DNA of 64,000 nt from Prevotellaceae bacterium UBA6398 (GCA_002437495.1 DJQA01000004.1:168362-232361), one strand, 5' to 3'. Positions 18,198-27,813 are shown, counted from the first letter of the stretch. The notes: generated by a model not told the origin, from the letters alone. Program-made: numbers and translations.

Positions 18198-18234
18198 CAG
18201 GCGCAAAGTTACTAAATTTTCGGATATGCGCCTG
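18198..18234 (-). promoter_or_regulatory. Promoter of the purH-mre operon within an inverted repeat
   Basis: The minus-strand -7 box TAACTTTG (18204-18211) lies about 64 bp before the purH start. An exact 8-bp inverted repeat (CAGGCGCA and TGCGCCTG) spans the box and the sequence upstream of it, which is the position of a repressor site. The regulator is unknown, and the repeat does not look like the E. coli PurR box. Confidence 0.5.
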
Positions 18235-18296
18235 ATATTAAGCGGCAAAAAAGAAGAATTGTGCGAAAGGCCGTCATTGTGGCACCGCAGTTGTTT

Positions 18297-19106
18297 TCAA
18301 GCCTGCTTTGGGTTTTGTTCCGTGCGGGGTTTTTGCAGCAGAAAGAAGGCCGATGTGGTGAAGAAGTCGCGCAAGTAGGGTATTGCGCCTATTGCCTTGC
18401 ACAGGGTGCGCGGCTTCAAACCGAACTTTGCCTTGTAGTGGGGGTTAATGAACCATAAGTGTCGGTTTGCCACCTCAAACCCGGCCTTGCGCGCGGTTTT
18501 GTCAAAGAGTTCTATCGTGGTGCGTGTCTCTCGTATGTCCATAAGCTCGAGCACGTCTTTTTCCTTTACGTTGCAGTTTTCGAGTGTCATGCGGTAGAGC
18601 GGCATTGGCAGCAGGTGGAGAAACGGCGCGTGCGAGCAGAATTTGCTGCGGCATATCTGTTGGTGTCCGCCAAACGGCATATACCACGCGGGGAAGCCGA
18701 AGAACGCATAACCGCCGGGGTGCAGAAACCTCAGGGCGGCGGAAAGAAAACCGAGCTTGTCGTGCACGTGCTCTATCACGTCGTGTGCCAAAACAATGTC
18801 AAACTTGCCGTCAAAGCCTTCGCATTTGCTTGCATCGTTACAAATAAATGTGCCTTTTGCGCCGTCTTGGGCGAAAAACGTTTTTGCCTGCTCGGTGCGC
18901 TCTTTCACAATGTCAACCCCCGTTACCTCGCATCCTCTTTCGGCAAATGGTTCGAGGTTTCCGCCCTCGCCGCAACCTATCTCCAAAATTTTGGTTCCGG
19001 AGTTTAGTTTCCCTATATGTTTTTCAAGGTAGGGAATATAGTAAGCCTCGCTTGTGGTTGCCAATTCGTTGAAATAGCTTCGGCGGTCAAGATGTCGGTT
19101 TTGCAT
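18297..19106 (-). CDS. Class I SAM-dependent methyltransferase
   Basis: The 269-residue protein has a Rossmann-like methyltransferase fold. Motif I is ILEIGCGEGGN, the acidic residue after strand 2 is in VTGVDIV, the post-I region is ICNDASKCEG, and motif II is FDIVLAHDVIEHVHD. The C-terminal third is aromatic- and Arg-rich and unlike well-known small-molecule methyltransferases. The substrate cannot be told from sequence. It is divergently transcribed from a lipopolysaccharide-kinase-like gene, so an envelope role is possible but unproven. Confidence 0.85.
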   Translation of the reverse strand: MQNRHLDRRSYFNELATTSEAYYIPYLEKHIGKLNSGTKILEIGCGEGGNLEPFAERGCEVTGVDIVKERTEQAKTFFAQDGAKGTFICNDASKCEGFDGKFDIVLAHDVIEHVHDKLGFLSAALRFLHPGGYAFFGFPAWYMPFGGHQQICRSKFCSHAPFLHLLPMPLYRMTLENCNVKEKDVLELMDIRETRTTIELFDKTARKAGFEVANRHLWFINPHYKAKFGLKPRTLCKAIGAIPYLRDFFTTSAFFLLQKPRTEQNPKQA

Positions 19107-19136
19107 TGGGGTGTTACTGTTGCATTATGTTATTTG

Positions 19137-19172
19137 CAAAGTTAGCGATTTCGTGCGTAATTGCTACCTTTG
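19137..19172. promoter_or_regulatory. Paired divergent -7 boxes for the methyltransferase and kinase-like genes
   Basis: On the minus strand TAACTTTG (19137-19144) faces the methyltransferase gene. On the plus strand TACCTTTG (19165-19172) faces the kinase-like gene. Both fit TAnnTTTG and are only 20 bp apart, so the two promoters overlap. Confidence 0.6.
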
Positions 19173-19221
19173 TCGCGTAAAAACAAATAACATCGATTTT
19201 CAAACTGCATATTTGCATACG

Positions 19222-19977
19222 ATGACGAGAGTAACCGTAAACCCGGAATATGCGGGCAACCGCGAGCTGTGCGACTTCATAGCCGCCATTGAACGCAATT
19301 TCCCCTCGGGGGAGCTTGTGCAGCAGGGCAGTCGCAACACCCTGCGGCGTTTCACCGTGGGCGGAGTGAGGATTGTTGTGAAGCATTTCGGCAGGCCCAA
19401 TCCCCTGAACCGCATTGTGTATTCGTTTTTGCGCAAGCCCAAGGGCGTGCGTGCCTATGAGTATGCTTTCCGCGTTAGGAATGCGGGTTTCGACACCCCC
19501 GAGGCGATTGCTTACATCGAGCGCAGAAGTTGCGGCATTATCGCCGACTCTTATTTCGTAAGTGCCGAATGCACCTACACCCGCCGTTTCTATGAATTCG
19601 GCAACGCCGTGGCTGAGGATTCCGCCGACATAATCAGAGCGTTCGCAAGACGCACGGCGCAGTTTCACGAGGCGGGAATGCTACACCGCGACTTCTCGCC
19701 GGGAAACATACTGTTCGACAAAGTGGATGGGGAGTGGAAATTCGCCATTGTGGACATAAACCGCATGAGTTTCTCGCCTGTAAGCATTGAAAGGGGATGC
19801 CGCAACTTTGCCCGCCTGTGGGGGCAGCCGGACTTTTTCCGCATCGTGGCGGATGAGTATGCCGAGTCGCGCAATGCCGATGCCGGGGAGTGCTTAAGCA
19901 TAATCCTTGAGGCGCGGCGCAAGTTCTGGACGCACTTTGCCAAAAGGCACAAGGTGAAATACCGCTTGGAGTTATAG
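19222..19977 (+). CDS. Lipopolysaccharide kinase (Kdo/WaaP)-like protein
   Basis: The 251-residue protein has a protein-kinase-like fold of the lipopolysaccharide kinase type. A nucleotide-binding N-lobe includes RIVVKHFGRP, the catalytic loop is LHRDFSPGNILFD, and the metal-binding Asp is in FAIVDINRM. Such proteins phosphorylate Kdo or heptose of the inner core. The ATG at 19222 fits the -7 box at 19165-19172; the frame is open further upstream, but that region overlaps the promoter. The substrate is inferred from the family only. Confidence 0.82.
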   Translation: MTRVTVNPEYAGNRELCDFIAAIERNFPSGELVQQGSRNTLRRFTVGGVRIVVKHFGRPNPLNRIVYSFLRKPKGVRAYEYAFRVRNAGFDTPEAIAYIERRSCGIIADSYFVSAECTYTRRFYEFGNAVAEDSADIIRAFARRTAQFHEAGMLHRDFSPGNILFDKVDGEWKFAIVDINRMSFSPVSIERGCRNFARLWGQPDFFRIVADEYAESRNADAGECLSIILEARRKFWTHFAKRHKVKYRLEL

Positions 19978-19989
19978 GCCGGGAAACGC

Positions 19990-20160
19990 GCAATCAATCA
20001 AAGAATTGCGCCTTTGTAGGGGCGTGCTGCAAACGCCCTGAATTGCAACGTTTTTGCAATGGCAGGGCGGTTCTTTGTGTGTACGTTGGTGCGGTTCATG
20101 CGGTGGTGCACAGGGTGTATGCAATATTCCCCTGCAAACGGCGTAAAACCGAAATCGGTT
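19990..20160 (+). repeat. F2 repeat, copy next to R4
   Basis: The block opens with AATTGCGCC and the palindrome GGGCGTGCTGCAAACGCCC (20020-20038), followed by TGAATTGC. Further on, ATGCGGTGG and GGGTGTATGCAATA resemble parts of the F2 blocks at 27.9 and 46.7 kb. It leads into R4 through GGCGTAAAACCG. The order F2 then R, in the same orientation, is the same at all three F2 sites. It lies between convergent genes. Confidence 0.7.
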
Positions 20161-20186
20161 GCCATTTTCCAAACACCCGTAAAACA

Positions 20187-20266
20187 ACATGGGACATAGG
20201 AAAAACTACGTCCGATGTAGAAAAAATTATGTCTGACGTAGAAAATCCTACATCAGACATAATTTT
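20187..20266 (+). repeat. R element copy R4 (80 bp, four units)
   Basis: The four units are ACATGGGACATAG, CTACGTCCGATGTAG, TTATGTCTGACGTAG and CTACATCAGACATAA, each separated by A-rich spacers at a 21-bp step. Units 3 and 4 pair over 15 positions with one mismatch around an AAAATC loop and are followed by TTTT. It lies in the 385-bp convergent gap 19978-20362, which holds only this and the F2 block. Confidence 0.88.
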
Positions 20267-20362
20267 CAGTATAAGCAACCTGCTGTCAAACAGTAAGTTG
20301 CAAGGAATTTACAAAATAACCACAATCATCTCACTGTCAATTACTTATGCAAAAATCCTCTT

Positions 20363-22405
20363 TTATTGCTTCTTGATAATCTTTTTGCCGTTTTGAATGT
20401 AAATCTCTCCCTTTCTGGGTTGGGTTATTCTTGTTCCCGACAGGTCGTACATCGCGCCGCTGTCCCTGCGGGTTCCGGCATTGCTTATCCCGGTGATTTC
20501 GCCTCCTATCTGCGCCACCGAAATGCCCCTCGACCGCAATCCGTTGAGCCAGATGGTGTTTCTGTATCGGTCTATGGAAATTTTGGCAATGTCGTTGTCG
20601 GCAATTCCGGAGTTGTCGGTGTTGTAGATTTCCCACTTGTCTTTTCCGTCAAACATGGTTACGCCCACGTTACCGTATGTCCCCAGCCACAGGTTGCCGT
20701 TGGCGTCAACGGCTATGCTTGTGATTGTGTTGCTTGGCAGCCCGGAGTTGCTTCGGTTGTAGGTTTTCCATGTGCGACCGTCAAAGCAGGTGAGCCCTCC
20801 GCCGAACTCCGGCCCCATGTTGCTTTCGCCCGAGGCTATCCATACGTTGTCGTTTTGGTCTATGGCTATGGAGCGCACCATGTTCATGGGCAGCGGGCTG
20901 TTGTCCTTGTTGTATTCCGTCCATTCCCCGCCGTTGAACATGCACAGCCCTTTGCCGTAAACGCTGCACCAAAGGTTGTTTTTCGAGTCGGTGGCTATGT
21001 TTGTTATACGGGCGTTGTTCACCGGCGTTTCGGGGGTGTTGAAGCTCGTCCATCTGTTGCCGTCGAAACTGTAAAGGCCCTTTTCCGTCCCCACCCACAG
21101 CAGGTTTTCGCCATCGGAGCTTATGTTGGTTACGGAGTTCCGCTCGATGGGGCAGTTGCGGGTTGTGAACGCCACCGTGTCGCTGCCGCATATTCTAAGC
21201 AGGCACGTGTCGGTGAAATGAAGCGCAATCCACACGTTTTTGTCCTTGTCAATGTGAATGTCCTTTACCTTGTTCACCGTGTCGTTGCTTTCCATCAGAA
21301 CTGTGCGGTTGTCGTCCTTGTCAATGTGTATTATCCCCCCGCTTGTGCCTATCCATATTTCGCCGTTGTCGGTCGCGGTTGCGGTGGTGTCCATTCTTTC
21401 TGCCGGTATAAGGCTTGCGTATGTGTCAATGTGCTGCAACTCTCCGTTTTCAAACTTGTAGAGCCCGCTGCGCGTTGAGCCTACCCAGAAGTTTTTGCCG
21501 TCGATGAGCAGCGACGCCACTTCATCATACTTTTTGGTGGACGGCAGACTGTATTTCGTGAACTCCCCGCCGCTGTATTTCACGAGGAAATTGCTTGAGC
21601 CGAACCATACGTTGCCGTTGTTGTCGGTTGTTATGGCGTGCGTCCTGTCTGAGGGGATTGTGGAATTGGCGGAGGTGAATTTTGTGAAGTCCCGCCCGTC
21701 ATATTTCACAATGCCCTCTTCGGTTGTGGAAATCCATTTGTTGTTGTGCCGGTCTATGGCAATTCCCGAAACGCTGTTTATCCCCGGAATCCTGACAATG
21801 CCGGTGCTTTCGCTGTAGTAGCCAAACAGACCGTCCCTGCTTGTGCATAAGCCTCCGAACCACAGTTTTCCGCTGTTGTCGAACGCCAGCGCGTTGTACG
21901 TTATCATGGCACAGACTTGCGTTTCGGGGATTGTGAACACGGACCATTTGTCGCCGTCGTATTTGTAGAACGAGAGCAGACCGCCGATCCACAGGTTGCC
22001 GTATCTGTCGTGCGTCATTTGCATATTATACTGTCGTGAGGCAAGGGGGCTGTTTCGCGGGGTGAAGGACGTAAGCCGATTGTCTTCGATTTGCGCCACG
22101 CCTTTGTTGTTTGTCCCTAACCACACGCAGCCGCCGTTCGATGTAACCGACAGCACATCGTTTTCGGGAATAGAGGCGTTGGCCCTGTTGTATATGGTGG
22201 TCTGACGCGTGTCGCTGTCATACTTTACCAGACCGCCCTCGGTGGCCAACCAAAGCACGTTGTCTTTTACTGCCATGTTTCTTATGCAATCGGTGGAAGT
22301 GTAGTTTTTCCAGTCCGAAAGCTGTGCGCTTGTCTGCGAAATGCCCAATAGTGCAGACGACAGACACATCCATACCATTCTGATTTTTGTTCTTAGATTT
22401 GCCAT
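20363..22405 (-). CDS. Secreted beta-propeller protein (two-component-regulator propeller repeats)
   Basis: The 680-residue protein has a signal peptide ending near TSAQ (residue 28) and about a dozen propeller repeats of the form DxxGNLWIGT..GL.KYDG. These resemble the sensor half of hybrid two-component systems, but there is no histidine kinase domain. The C-terminus (MYDLSGTRITQPRKGEIYIQNGKKIIKK) is the short C-terminal module seen on many secreted Bacteroidales proteins and may direct export or anchoring. The BspA-like protein at 35.3 kb ends with the same kind of module. Its ligand is unknown. Confidence 0.82.
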   Translation of the reverse strand: MANLRTKIRMVWMCLSSALLGISQTSAQLSDWKNYTSTDCIRNMAVKDNVLWLATEGGLVKYDSDTRQTTIYNRANASIPENDVLSVTSNGGCVWLGTNNKGVAQIEDNRLTSFTPRNSPLASRQYNMQMTHDRYGNLWIGGLLSFYKYDGDKWSVFTIPETQVCAMITYNALAFDNSGKLWFGGLCTSRDGLFGYYSESTGIVRIPGINSVSGIAIDRHNNKWISTTEEGIVKYDGRDFTKFTSANSTIPSDRTHAITTDNNGNVWFGSSNFLVKYSGGEFTKYSLPSTKKYDEVASLLIDGKNFWVGSTRSGLYKFENGELQHIDTYASLIPAERMDTTATATDNGEIWIGTSGGIIHIDKDDNRTVLMESNDTVNKVKDIHIDKDKNVWIALHFTDTCLLRICGSDTVAFTTRNCPIERNSVTNISSDGENLLWVGTEKGLYSFDGNRWTSFNTPETPVNNARITNIATDSKNNLWCSVYGKGLCMFNGGEWTEYNKDNSPLPMNMVRSIAIDQNDNVWIASGESNMGPEFGGGLTCFDGRTWKTYNRSNSGLPSNTITSIAVDANGNLWLGTYGNVGVTMFDGKDKWEIYNTDNSGIADNDIAKISIDRYRNTIWLNGLRSRGISVAQIGGEITGISNAGTRRDSGAMYDLSGTRITQPRKGEIYIQNGKKIIKKQ

Positions 22406-22439
22406 GACGTTTCTTGTTTTAGGGGTTATCGACGTGTAT

Positions 22440-23644
22440 TTAAAGGGAAACTTTTTTCACGTTTGTACGACCGTTTACAATTAGGCGGACAAGGTATATC
22501 CCCTTTTCGCTTATCGGTGCTGAATAGTTGTATTGGTTTGCCTTCAAGCTCTGGTTTGATAACACAGAGCATACTTCGTTACCGTTCAGGTCAAGAACGC
22601 AAAGAGATATTTCGGCATCTTCTGCGATGGAAAAGTTTATGCTAATTCTATTGTTTTGAGCAGAGAGTCCGAACTCCCGGGAGTTGCTGTATGAAATGCA
22701 ATTTTCTTTAGGAGTGGCTTCGTGTGAGGTTTGTGCGGTTTCGGAACTCAAGACATCTTTTACATAAAGCATTGCGTTAGTTTGCAATGGTCTGATGATA
22801 TTTGCACCGTTGGAAGCTCTTGTTTTCTTCTGATTGCGCGACTTTATACTTTGTATAGTTTCTTGAGCCTCTGTGTTTGTGGAAACAAGATCTTCCAATA
22901 ATTTAACGGCGCACACATCTCCGTTCTCTAAGACTTTGTATATGCAGTAAACCAATTCTTTATTTTCAGAACATAGAGAATACAATTGCCTGTATTCATC
23001 GCAATTCGCAATTTGATTAGGATTGCTGTAAGGTGAGTTTGCCCAAACGTTTTTCCAATTATTGTACAATGAATAGAAGAGATTGGTTTTGGCATTTGGT
23101 ATGTTGCTGATATGGGAATTTATTACGCTTTTTTTTTCTGGTTTGTTGTTTTTATGTCATCCTTGTATTTGTCATACGCGCTGCTGGATATGGTGGCTTC
23201 TGAGGAGCGTTTGGAAAGCTTCAGATGCTCTACGCTGGGTATGTCGGGAATGTCGCCGATTATGGAAATTTTGTTAAGCCCTGAACTCAGTGTGATTTCT
23301 CCACCTTTTGACAGTGTGATGCTTTGCCAGTCTCCCTTTGTCGGTCGAATTTCATCATTAAGCTTTTCGCCGTTGACCAACACCTCGTAAACGGAATAAG
23401 ATCCGTCTTTAAGCTTTGTAGGCAGAAGCTAGAAATTCACAAAGTATTTTCCGGCTTGTTGTGTTTCCACTTCAAAGGATACGTAACTTTTGTTTTGCTT
23501 TACCTCCTTGGTGGAATTTTTAATTACAACCTCTCCGCCCAGCTCTTTGTTTGCGCGGAAATACTGTGTTTCCACAATTTTTTGTGAAAACGCGTAAATG
23601 CTGAAAAATGCAATAAACACAAAAAACAATGCTTTCTTTTTCAT
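22440..23644 (-). pseudogene. Broken secreted-protein gene with type IX sorting-like C-terminus
   Basis: Three pieces on the minus strand form one original gene. The first (23644-23429) encodes a signal peptide (MKKKALFFVFIAFFSIYAFSQ) and ends at an in-frame TAG (23429-23431). The same frame then continues (LLPTKLKDGSYSVYEVLVNGEKL) to 23123. After a run of nine A the frame shifts by one, and the rest (NNWKNVWANSPYSNPNQ onward) runs to 22440. It ends in a domain resembling type IX secretion signals (ISLCVLDLNGNEV, GIYLVRLIVNGRTNVKKVSL). A nonsense change plus a homopolymer frameshift means no full-length product. The function is not recognised. Confidence 0.8.
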
Positions 23645-24103
23645 GCTGAAAGAATTATAAATATGCGCTTTAAAAATAGGGATTTATATAATACCAGCAA
23701 AATAAAAATGGATAAAAATAAAAGAAAAACATTGTTGCATTGTGCAATAATATTCGTGGGAATTCTTGTGTTTACAGGGTTTCGGAAGTATTTTTAATAC
23801 AAGATTTTTGTGCATTGGCGGAAATTTTTATGGCGCGGTTTGGGCTTGCCGTTAAAGAACCTAATGCTTTTCCTGACATGATTTTGAAGAAGTCTTATTA
23901 CGAACATTTAATACGTATAATTACGACCGAAGTAAGATAACTTGGTCTTGAAGCGGCGTATGTGCCATTGGGGAACTTGTGAAGCGGCTGCTTTTGTTTT
24001 TATCATATTGTTCCGCAAACAATCCCTTTTCCCGAAAAAATACGGCGTAATACTGCGGTCGTTGCGGAAATTGCTAAATTTGTCATATCAAAAACCAACC
24101 GGA
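23645..24103. other. Divergent intergenic region upstream of ligA
   Basis: This 459-bp AT-rich gap separates the broken gene from ligA. I see no supported gene; the 66-codon frame at 23740-23940 has no family features. It holds the ligA promoter box TAAATTTG (24075-24082) and no R element. Confidence 0.6.
24075..24082 (+). promoter_or_regulatory. Bacteroidetes -7 box (TAAATTTG) for ligA
   Basis: TAAATTTG lies 21 bp before the ATG at 24104. The surrounding AATTGCTAAATTTG is identical to the box ahead of dapA. Its position supports the ATG at 24104 rather than the longer open frame from 23942. Confidence 0.65.
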
Positions 24104-26107
24104 ATGAATGAGCAACAGAGGATAGTGCAGTTGCGCGGGGAACTGCACAGGCACAACCACCTTTATTACGTTGAGAGCGCGCCCGAGATAAGCGACCGCG
24201 AGTTCGATGCCATGATGCACGAGCTTCAGGAACTTGAGGCTAAGCATCCCGAGATGTACGATCCCAATTCGCCCACGCAGCGTGTGGGCAGCGACTTGGG
24301 CGTGGAGTTTGCACGGGTGCGCCACCGCTATCCCATGCTCTCGCTTTCAAATACCTACAACCGCGAGGATGTGCGCGATTTCTATTCGCGTGTGAGCGAG
24401 GGGTTGGGCGGCAGACCTTTCGATATATGCTGCGAGCTGAAATTCGATGGGCTTTCAATTTCCCTGACATACGAAAAAGGGAGGCTTGTGCAGGCCGTTA
24501 CGCGCGGCGACGGCGAGCAGGGCGACGACGTTACGGCTAACGTGCGCACCATACGCAGCATACCTTTGCAGCTTGCACCGGGCGACTATCCCGACAGTTT
24601 CGAAATACGCGGCGAGATACTCATGCCGTGGAAAAGCTTCGAGCGGCTCAACGCCGAGCGCGAGGCAAAAGAGGAGCCTTTGTTCGCAAATCCGCGAAAC
24701 GCCGCATCGGGGACGCTGAAAAGCAAGAGTTCCGCCGTGGTGGCGCAAAGAGGGTTGGACGCATACCTATATTATCTTCTCGGCGACAAACTCCCGTCCG
24801 ACAGCCACTACGGCAATCTTGAAAAGGCGGCGCAGTGGGGTTTCAAAGTTTCAAAGGCGATGAAAGTCGTCTCGGGGCTTGAGGATATATACCAATATAT
24901 AGATTATTGGAACGAGGAACGCCGCAAACTTCCTGTGGCTACTGACGGCATTGTGCTTAAAGTTAATTCGCTGGCGCAGCAGCGCGAGTTGGGAAACACG
25001 GCGAAAACCCCGCGCTGGGCAATTGCCTACAAGTTCGAGGCTGAGAGAGCGCGCACAAAACTGCTAAAGGTTACTTTTCAAGTAGGCCGAACGGGGGCGG
25101 TAACGCCTGTGGCCAACATGGAGCCTGTGTTGCTTGCCGGCACAATGGTTAAGCGCGCCTCGCTACACAACGAGGACATGATAAGGAAGCTTAACCTACA
25201 CGAGGGCGACTATGTGTATGTTGAGAAAGCGGGCGAAATAATACCGCAAATAGTTGGCGTTGACACGGAGAACAAGGGCGCAAGGGGCGCGGCGGTGAAG
25301 TTCATAACCAACTGCCCGGCGTGTGGTGCGCCGCTGGTGCGCTATGAAGGCGAGGCGGCGTGGTATTGCACCAACACATCAACCTGTCCGCCGCAAATCA
25401 AAGGGCGTATAGAGCATTTCATATCCCACGATGCGATGAACATAGACTCGATAGGACCGGAAACGGTGGACGATTTCTACAATCGCAAGCTCATCAGGGA
25501 TGCCGCCGACCTTTACAGCCTGAAAGTGGCGGACATTGCAGGGTATGGCGGCTCGCGCGAAAAGTCGGCACGCAAAATGCTAAAAGGCATAGAGGACAGC
25601 AGGCAGGTTCCGTTCGAAAGGGTGCTATATGCCTTGGGCATAAGGTTTGTGGGCAAAGTGTCGGCAAAGAACATAGCCCGCGCCATGAAGAGCATCGATG
25701 CAATAGCGGCGGCTACGGTCGAGGAACTTTCCGGAATAGACGGCGTAGGCGAAGTTATAGCCCAAAGCATAGTGCAGTACTTTGGCGAGGAGAAGAACCG
25801 CGAGTTTGTGGAGCGTCTCCGCGCTGCCGGCGTAAAAATGTCGCTTGGTGATGAGGCGCAGCTTAAAGGCACGGCTCTCAAAGGGCAGGCAGTGGTTATA
25901 AGCGGGGTTTTCCAACACCATTCGCGCGAGGAGTACAAGACCATGATAGAGCAATATGGCGGCAGAAACGTTTCATCGATATCGGCAAAGACTTCTTTTA
26001 TACTCGCGGGCGACAACATGGGGCCGTCGAAGCTCGAAAAGGCGCGGAAACTCAACATACCGCTTATTGACGAGGACGAATTTCTTAAAAAGCTTGGCGC
26101 AGAGTAG
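24104..26107 (+). CDS. ligA: NAD-dependent DNA ligase
   Basis: The 667-residue ligase seals nicks in replication and repair. The adenylation lysine is Lys113 in CELKFDGLSISL (KxDG motif), preceded by the NAD-binding Ia domain (YYVESAPEISDREFDAMM). The OB fold, a four-cysteine zinc finger (CPACG and a second Cys pair in CTNTSTCPP), a helix-hairpin-helix region and a C-terminal BRCT domain (KGQAVVISGVFQ) follow in order. The length is typical, with no disruption. It lies upstream of pabB with a 112-bp gap and its own promoter. Confidence 0.97.
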   Translation: MNEQQRIVQLRGELHRHNHLYYVESAPEISDREFDAMMHELQELEAKHPEMYDPNSPTQRVGSDLGVEFARVRHRYPMLSLSNTYNREDVRDFYSRVSEGLGGRPFDICCELKFDGLSISLTYEKGRLVQAVTRGDGEQGDDVTANVRTIRSIPLQLAPGDYPDSFEIRGEILMPWKSFERLNAEREAKEEPLFANPRNAASGTLKSKSSAVVAQRGLDAYLYYLLGDKLPSDSHYGNLEKAAQWGFKVSKAMKVVSGLEDIYQYIDYWNEERRKLPVATDGIVLKVNSLAQQRELGNTAKTPRWAIAYKFEAERARTKLLKVTFQVGRTGAVTPVANMEPVLLAGTMVKRASLHNEDMIRKLNLHEGDYVYVEKAGEIIPQIVGVDTENKGARGAAVKFITNCPACGAPLVRYEGEAAWYCTNTSTCPPQIKGRIEHFISHDAMNIDSIGPETVDDFYNRKLIRDAADLYSLKVADIAGYGGSREKSARKMLKGIEDSRQVPFERVLYALGIRFVGKVSAKNIARAMKSIDAIAAATVEELSGIDGVGEVIAQSIVQYFGEEKNREFVERLRAAGVKMSLGDEAQLKGTALKGQAVVISGVFQHHSREEYKTMIEQYGGRNVSSISAKTSFILAGDNMGPSKLEKARKLNIPLIDEDEFLKKLGAE

Positions 26108-26199
26108 GGCGTATGCCACTTGTGCATCCTTTGTTCCCGGAAAATATTGTTCGTGTCGATTTTCGGGAATGCAGGGTGCGGAAAGCCGGCGCAATTAGT

Positions 26200-26207
26200 A
26201 ACTTTGC
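26200..26207 (+). promoter_or_regulatory. Bacteroidetes -7 box (TAACTTTG) for pabBC
   Basis: TAACTTTG lies 12 bp before the ATG at 26220, so the transcript would have almost no leader. Confidence 0.55.
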
Positions 26208-26219
26208 ATTGGTTTTGCA

Positions 26220-27230
26220 ATGGTTAAGGAAGACGGAGTTTTCTCGAATTTTATAAGCGGCGGCGAGGCATGTGAAAAGATGAACGACCTTGCGGCGCAG
26301 GGAACGGATTTTGTTTTTGTTATAGATTATCCGCGTGAAAAATGCGTTGTGTTGCCTTTGAACGAGGTTGACGTTTCGTTTATGCGTTTTGATTTTCCAA
26401 ATGCCGGTAAGGGTGCCGTGCGCGATGTTGCCGCGAATGGCAGCGTGGTGTGGTGCCCCGGGTTTCCGCCTTACGATGAATACGAACGGGCATTCAGGCA
26501 CGTTAAGGCCGGCATTATGCGCGGCAACAGCTATTTGGTTAACCTCACAGCCTGGGTGGGGCTTGAAACAAACCTTTCGCTCGGCGAAATATTCCGGCGT
26601 TCGGTTGCGCCTTATCGCCTTTGGCTTAAAAACCGCTTTGTGTGCTTTTCGCCCGAAACTTTCATACGCATAAGCAATTCGGGCGTTATAAGTTCCTTTC
26701 CCATGAAGGGCACAATAGATGCCGCCGTGCCAAATGCCGCCGCAGTGCTCGAGAACGATGAAAAGGAGGCGGCGGAACACGCCACGATTGTTGACCTTAT
26801 ACGCAACGACCTTAGTATTGTGGCCGAGGGGGTGCATGTTAAGCGCTACCGATATGTTGACGCCATAGAAACAAACCGCGGGCGTATTCTTCAAACGAGT
26901 TCCGAGGTTGTGGGGCGGCTCAACGATGATTGGCAGCGGCGTATTGGCGACATTGTGTTTTCGCAACTTCCGGCGGGCTCAATCACCGGTGCGCCAAAGC
27001 CCGAGACGATGCGCATTATATCCGAGGCCGAAAACTATGAACGCGGGTTCTACACCGGCGTAATGGGATGCTATGCCCACGGTGCGCTCGACAGCGCGGT
27101 TATGATAAGGTTTGTTGAAAACTGCGGCGGGAAACTGTTTTTCAAAGCGGGTGGCGGAATAACCTCCAAGAGCGACTGTGAAAAGGAATACAACGAAATA
27201 AAGCAAAAAGTGTATGTGCCGTTTCGTTGA
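26220..27230 (+). CDS. pabB: Aminodeoxychorismate synthase component I
   Basis: The 336-residue chorismate-binding enzyme makes 4-amino-4-deoxychorismate for folate. The conserved catalytic core is present: FSPETFIRI, SFPMKGTI, DLIRNDLSIVA, TSSEVVGRL, QLPAGSITGAPKPETM and FKAGGGITSKSDCEKEY. It is a short form lacking most of the N-terminal domain, as in other Bacteroidetes. No glutamine amidotransferase subunit is adjacent. It overlaps pabC by 17 bp, and the pathway products suit the thyA-folA pair at 53 kb. Confidence 0.92.
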   Translation: MVKEDGVFSNFISGGEACEKMNDLAAQGTDFVFVIDYPREKCVVLPLNEVDVSFMRFDFPNAGKGAVRDVAANGSVVWCPGFPPYDEYERAFRHVKAGIMRGNSYLVNLTAWVGLETNLSLGEIFRRSVAPYRLWLKNRFVCFSPETFIRISNSGVISSFPMKGTIDAAVPNAAAVLENDEKEAAEHATIVDLIRNDLSIVAEGVHVKRYRYVDAIETNRGRILQTSSEVVGRLNDDWQRRIGDIVFSQLPAGSITGAPKPETMRIISEAENYERGFYTGVMGCYAHGALDSAVMIRFVENCGGKLFFKAGGGITSKSDCEKEYNEIKQKVYVPFR

Positions 27231-27813
27231 GACCATAAGGTTGCAGAACCACAGGCTATATAATATGTACCGCCATCAAATGCGCTATGAGCGCACGGCG
27301 CAACATTTTTTCGGCAGCGGATACAATGTGGAAAATCTTGAAAAGATTGTCGGCGGTTTTGCGTGCAATGATGGCGTAAACAAAGTGCGTGTTGTTTACG
27401 ACGGCTCGGGAATTGTTTCTGCAACTTGTGCTCCGTATCAAATGAAGAATGTAAGAAACCTGCGCCTTGTGGAGTGTGGCGGTATTGAATATAAATATAA
27501 ATATGACGACCGCACCGTGCTCGACAATGCAATGAGCCGTCGTGGCGGTTGCGACAACGTGGTTATTGCAAGGAACGGCGTGCTTACCGATACCTCTTAC
27601 ACCAACATAGCTCTTTACGACGGCAACCGTTGGTTCACTCCCGCCCATCCGCTGCTGAAAGGCACGGCACTCATGCGCCTGCTTGACGAAGGCATATTGT
27701 CGGAGCGCGACATAAGGGTGGATACGGTTTGGGATTATTCGTACATAGCCCTGTTCAATTCAATGATTGATTTCGGCAGGCTTGTGTTGCCAACTACTTG
27801 TGTGGTGAAATGA
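27214..27813 (+). CDS. pabC: Aminodeoxychorismate lyase (class IV aminotransferase fold)
   Basis: The 199-residue protein is a short member of the PLP-dependent class IV family, which here releases pyruvate to give p-aminobenzoate. Family elements are the probable PLP lysine region (EYKYKYDDR), the TDTSYTNIALYDG strand and PAHPLLKGTALMRLL. It is shorter than typical PabC (about 270), but this size is usual for Bacteroidetes proteins fused or coupled to pabB. Its start lies inside the pabB gene. Confidence 0.85.
   Translation: MCRFVETIRLQNHRLYNMYRHQMRYERTAQHFFGSGYNVENLEKIVGGFACNDGVNKVRVVYDGSGIVSATCAPYQMKNVRNLRLVECGGIEYKYKYDDRTVLDNAMSRRGGCDNVVIARNGVLTDTSYTNIALYDGNRWFTPAHPLLKGTALMRLLDEGILSERDIRVDTVWDYSYIALFNSMIDFGRLVLPTTCVVK

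Noticed and set aside
23129..23137. Nine-A run as a phase-variation switch
   Set aside because: The same gene also carries a separate amber stop at 23429, so changing the run length alone would not restore the protein.
23740..23940. 66-codon frame upstream of ligA
   Set aside because: No start context, domain or hydrophobic segment of note; it lies in an AT-rich divergent gap.
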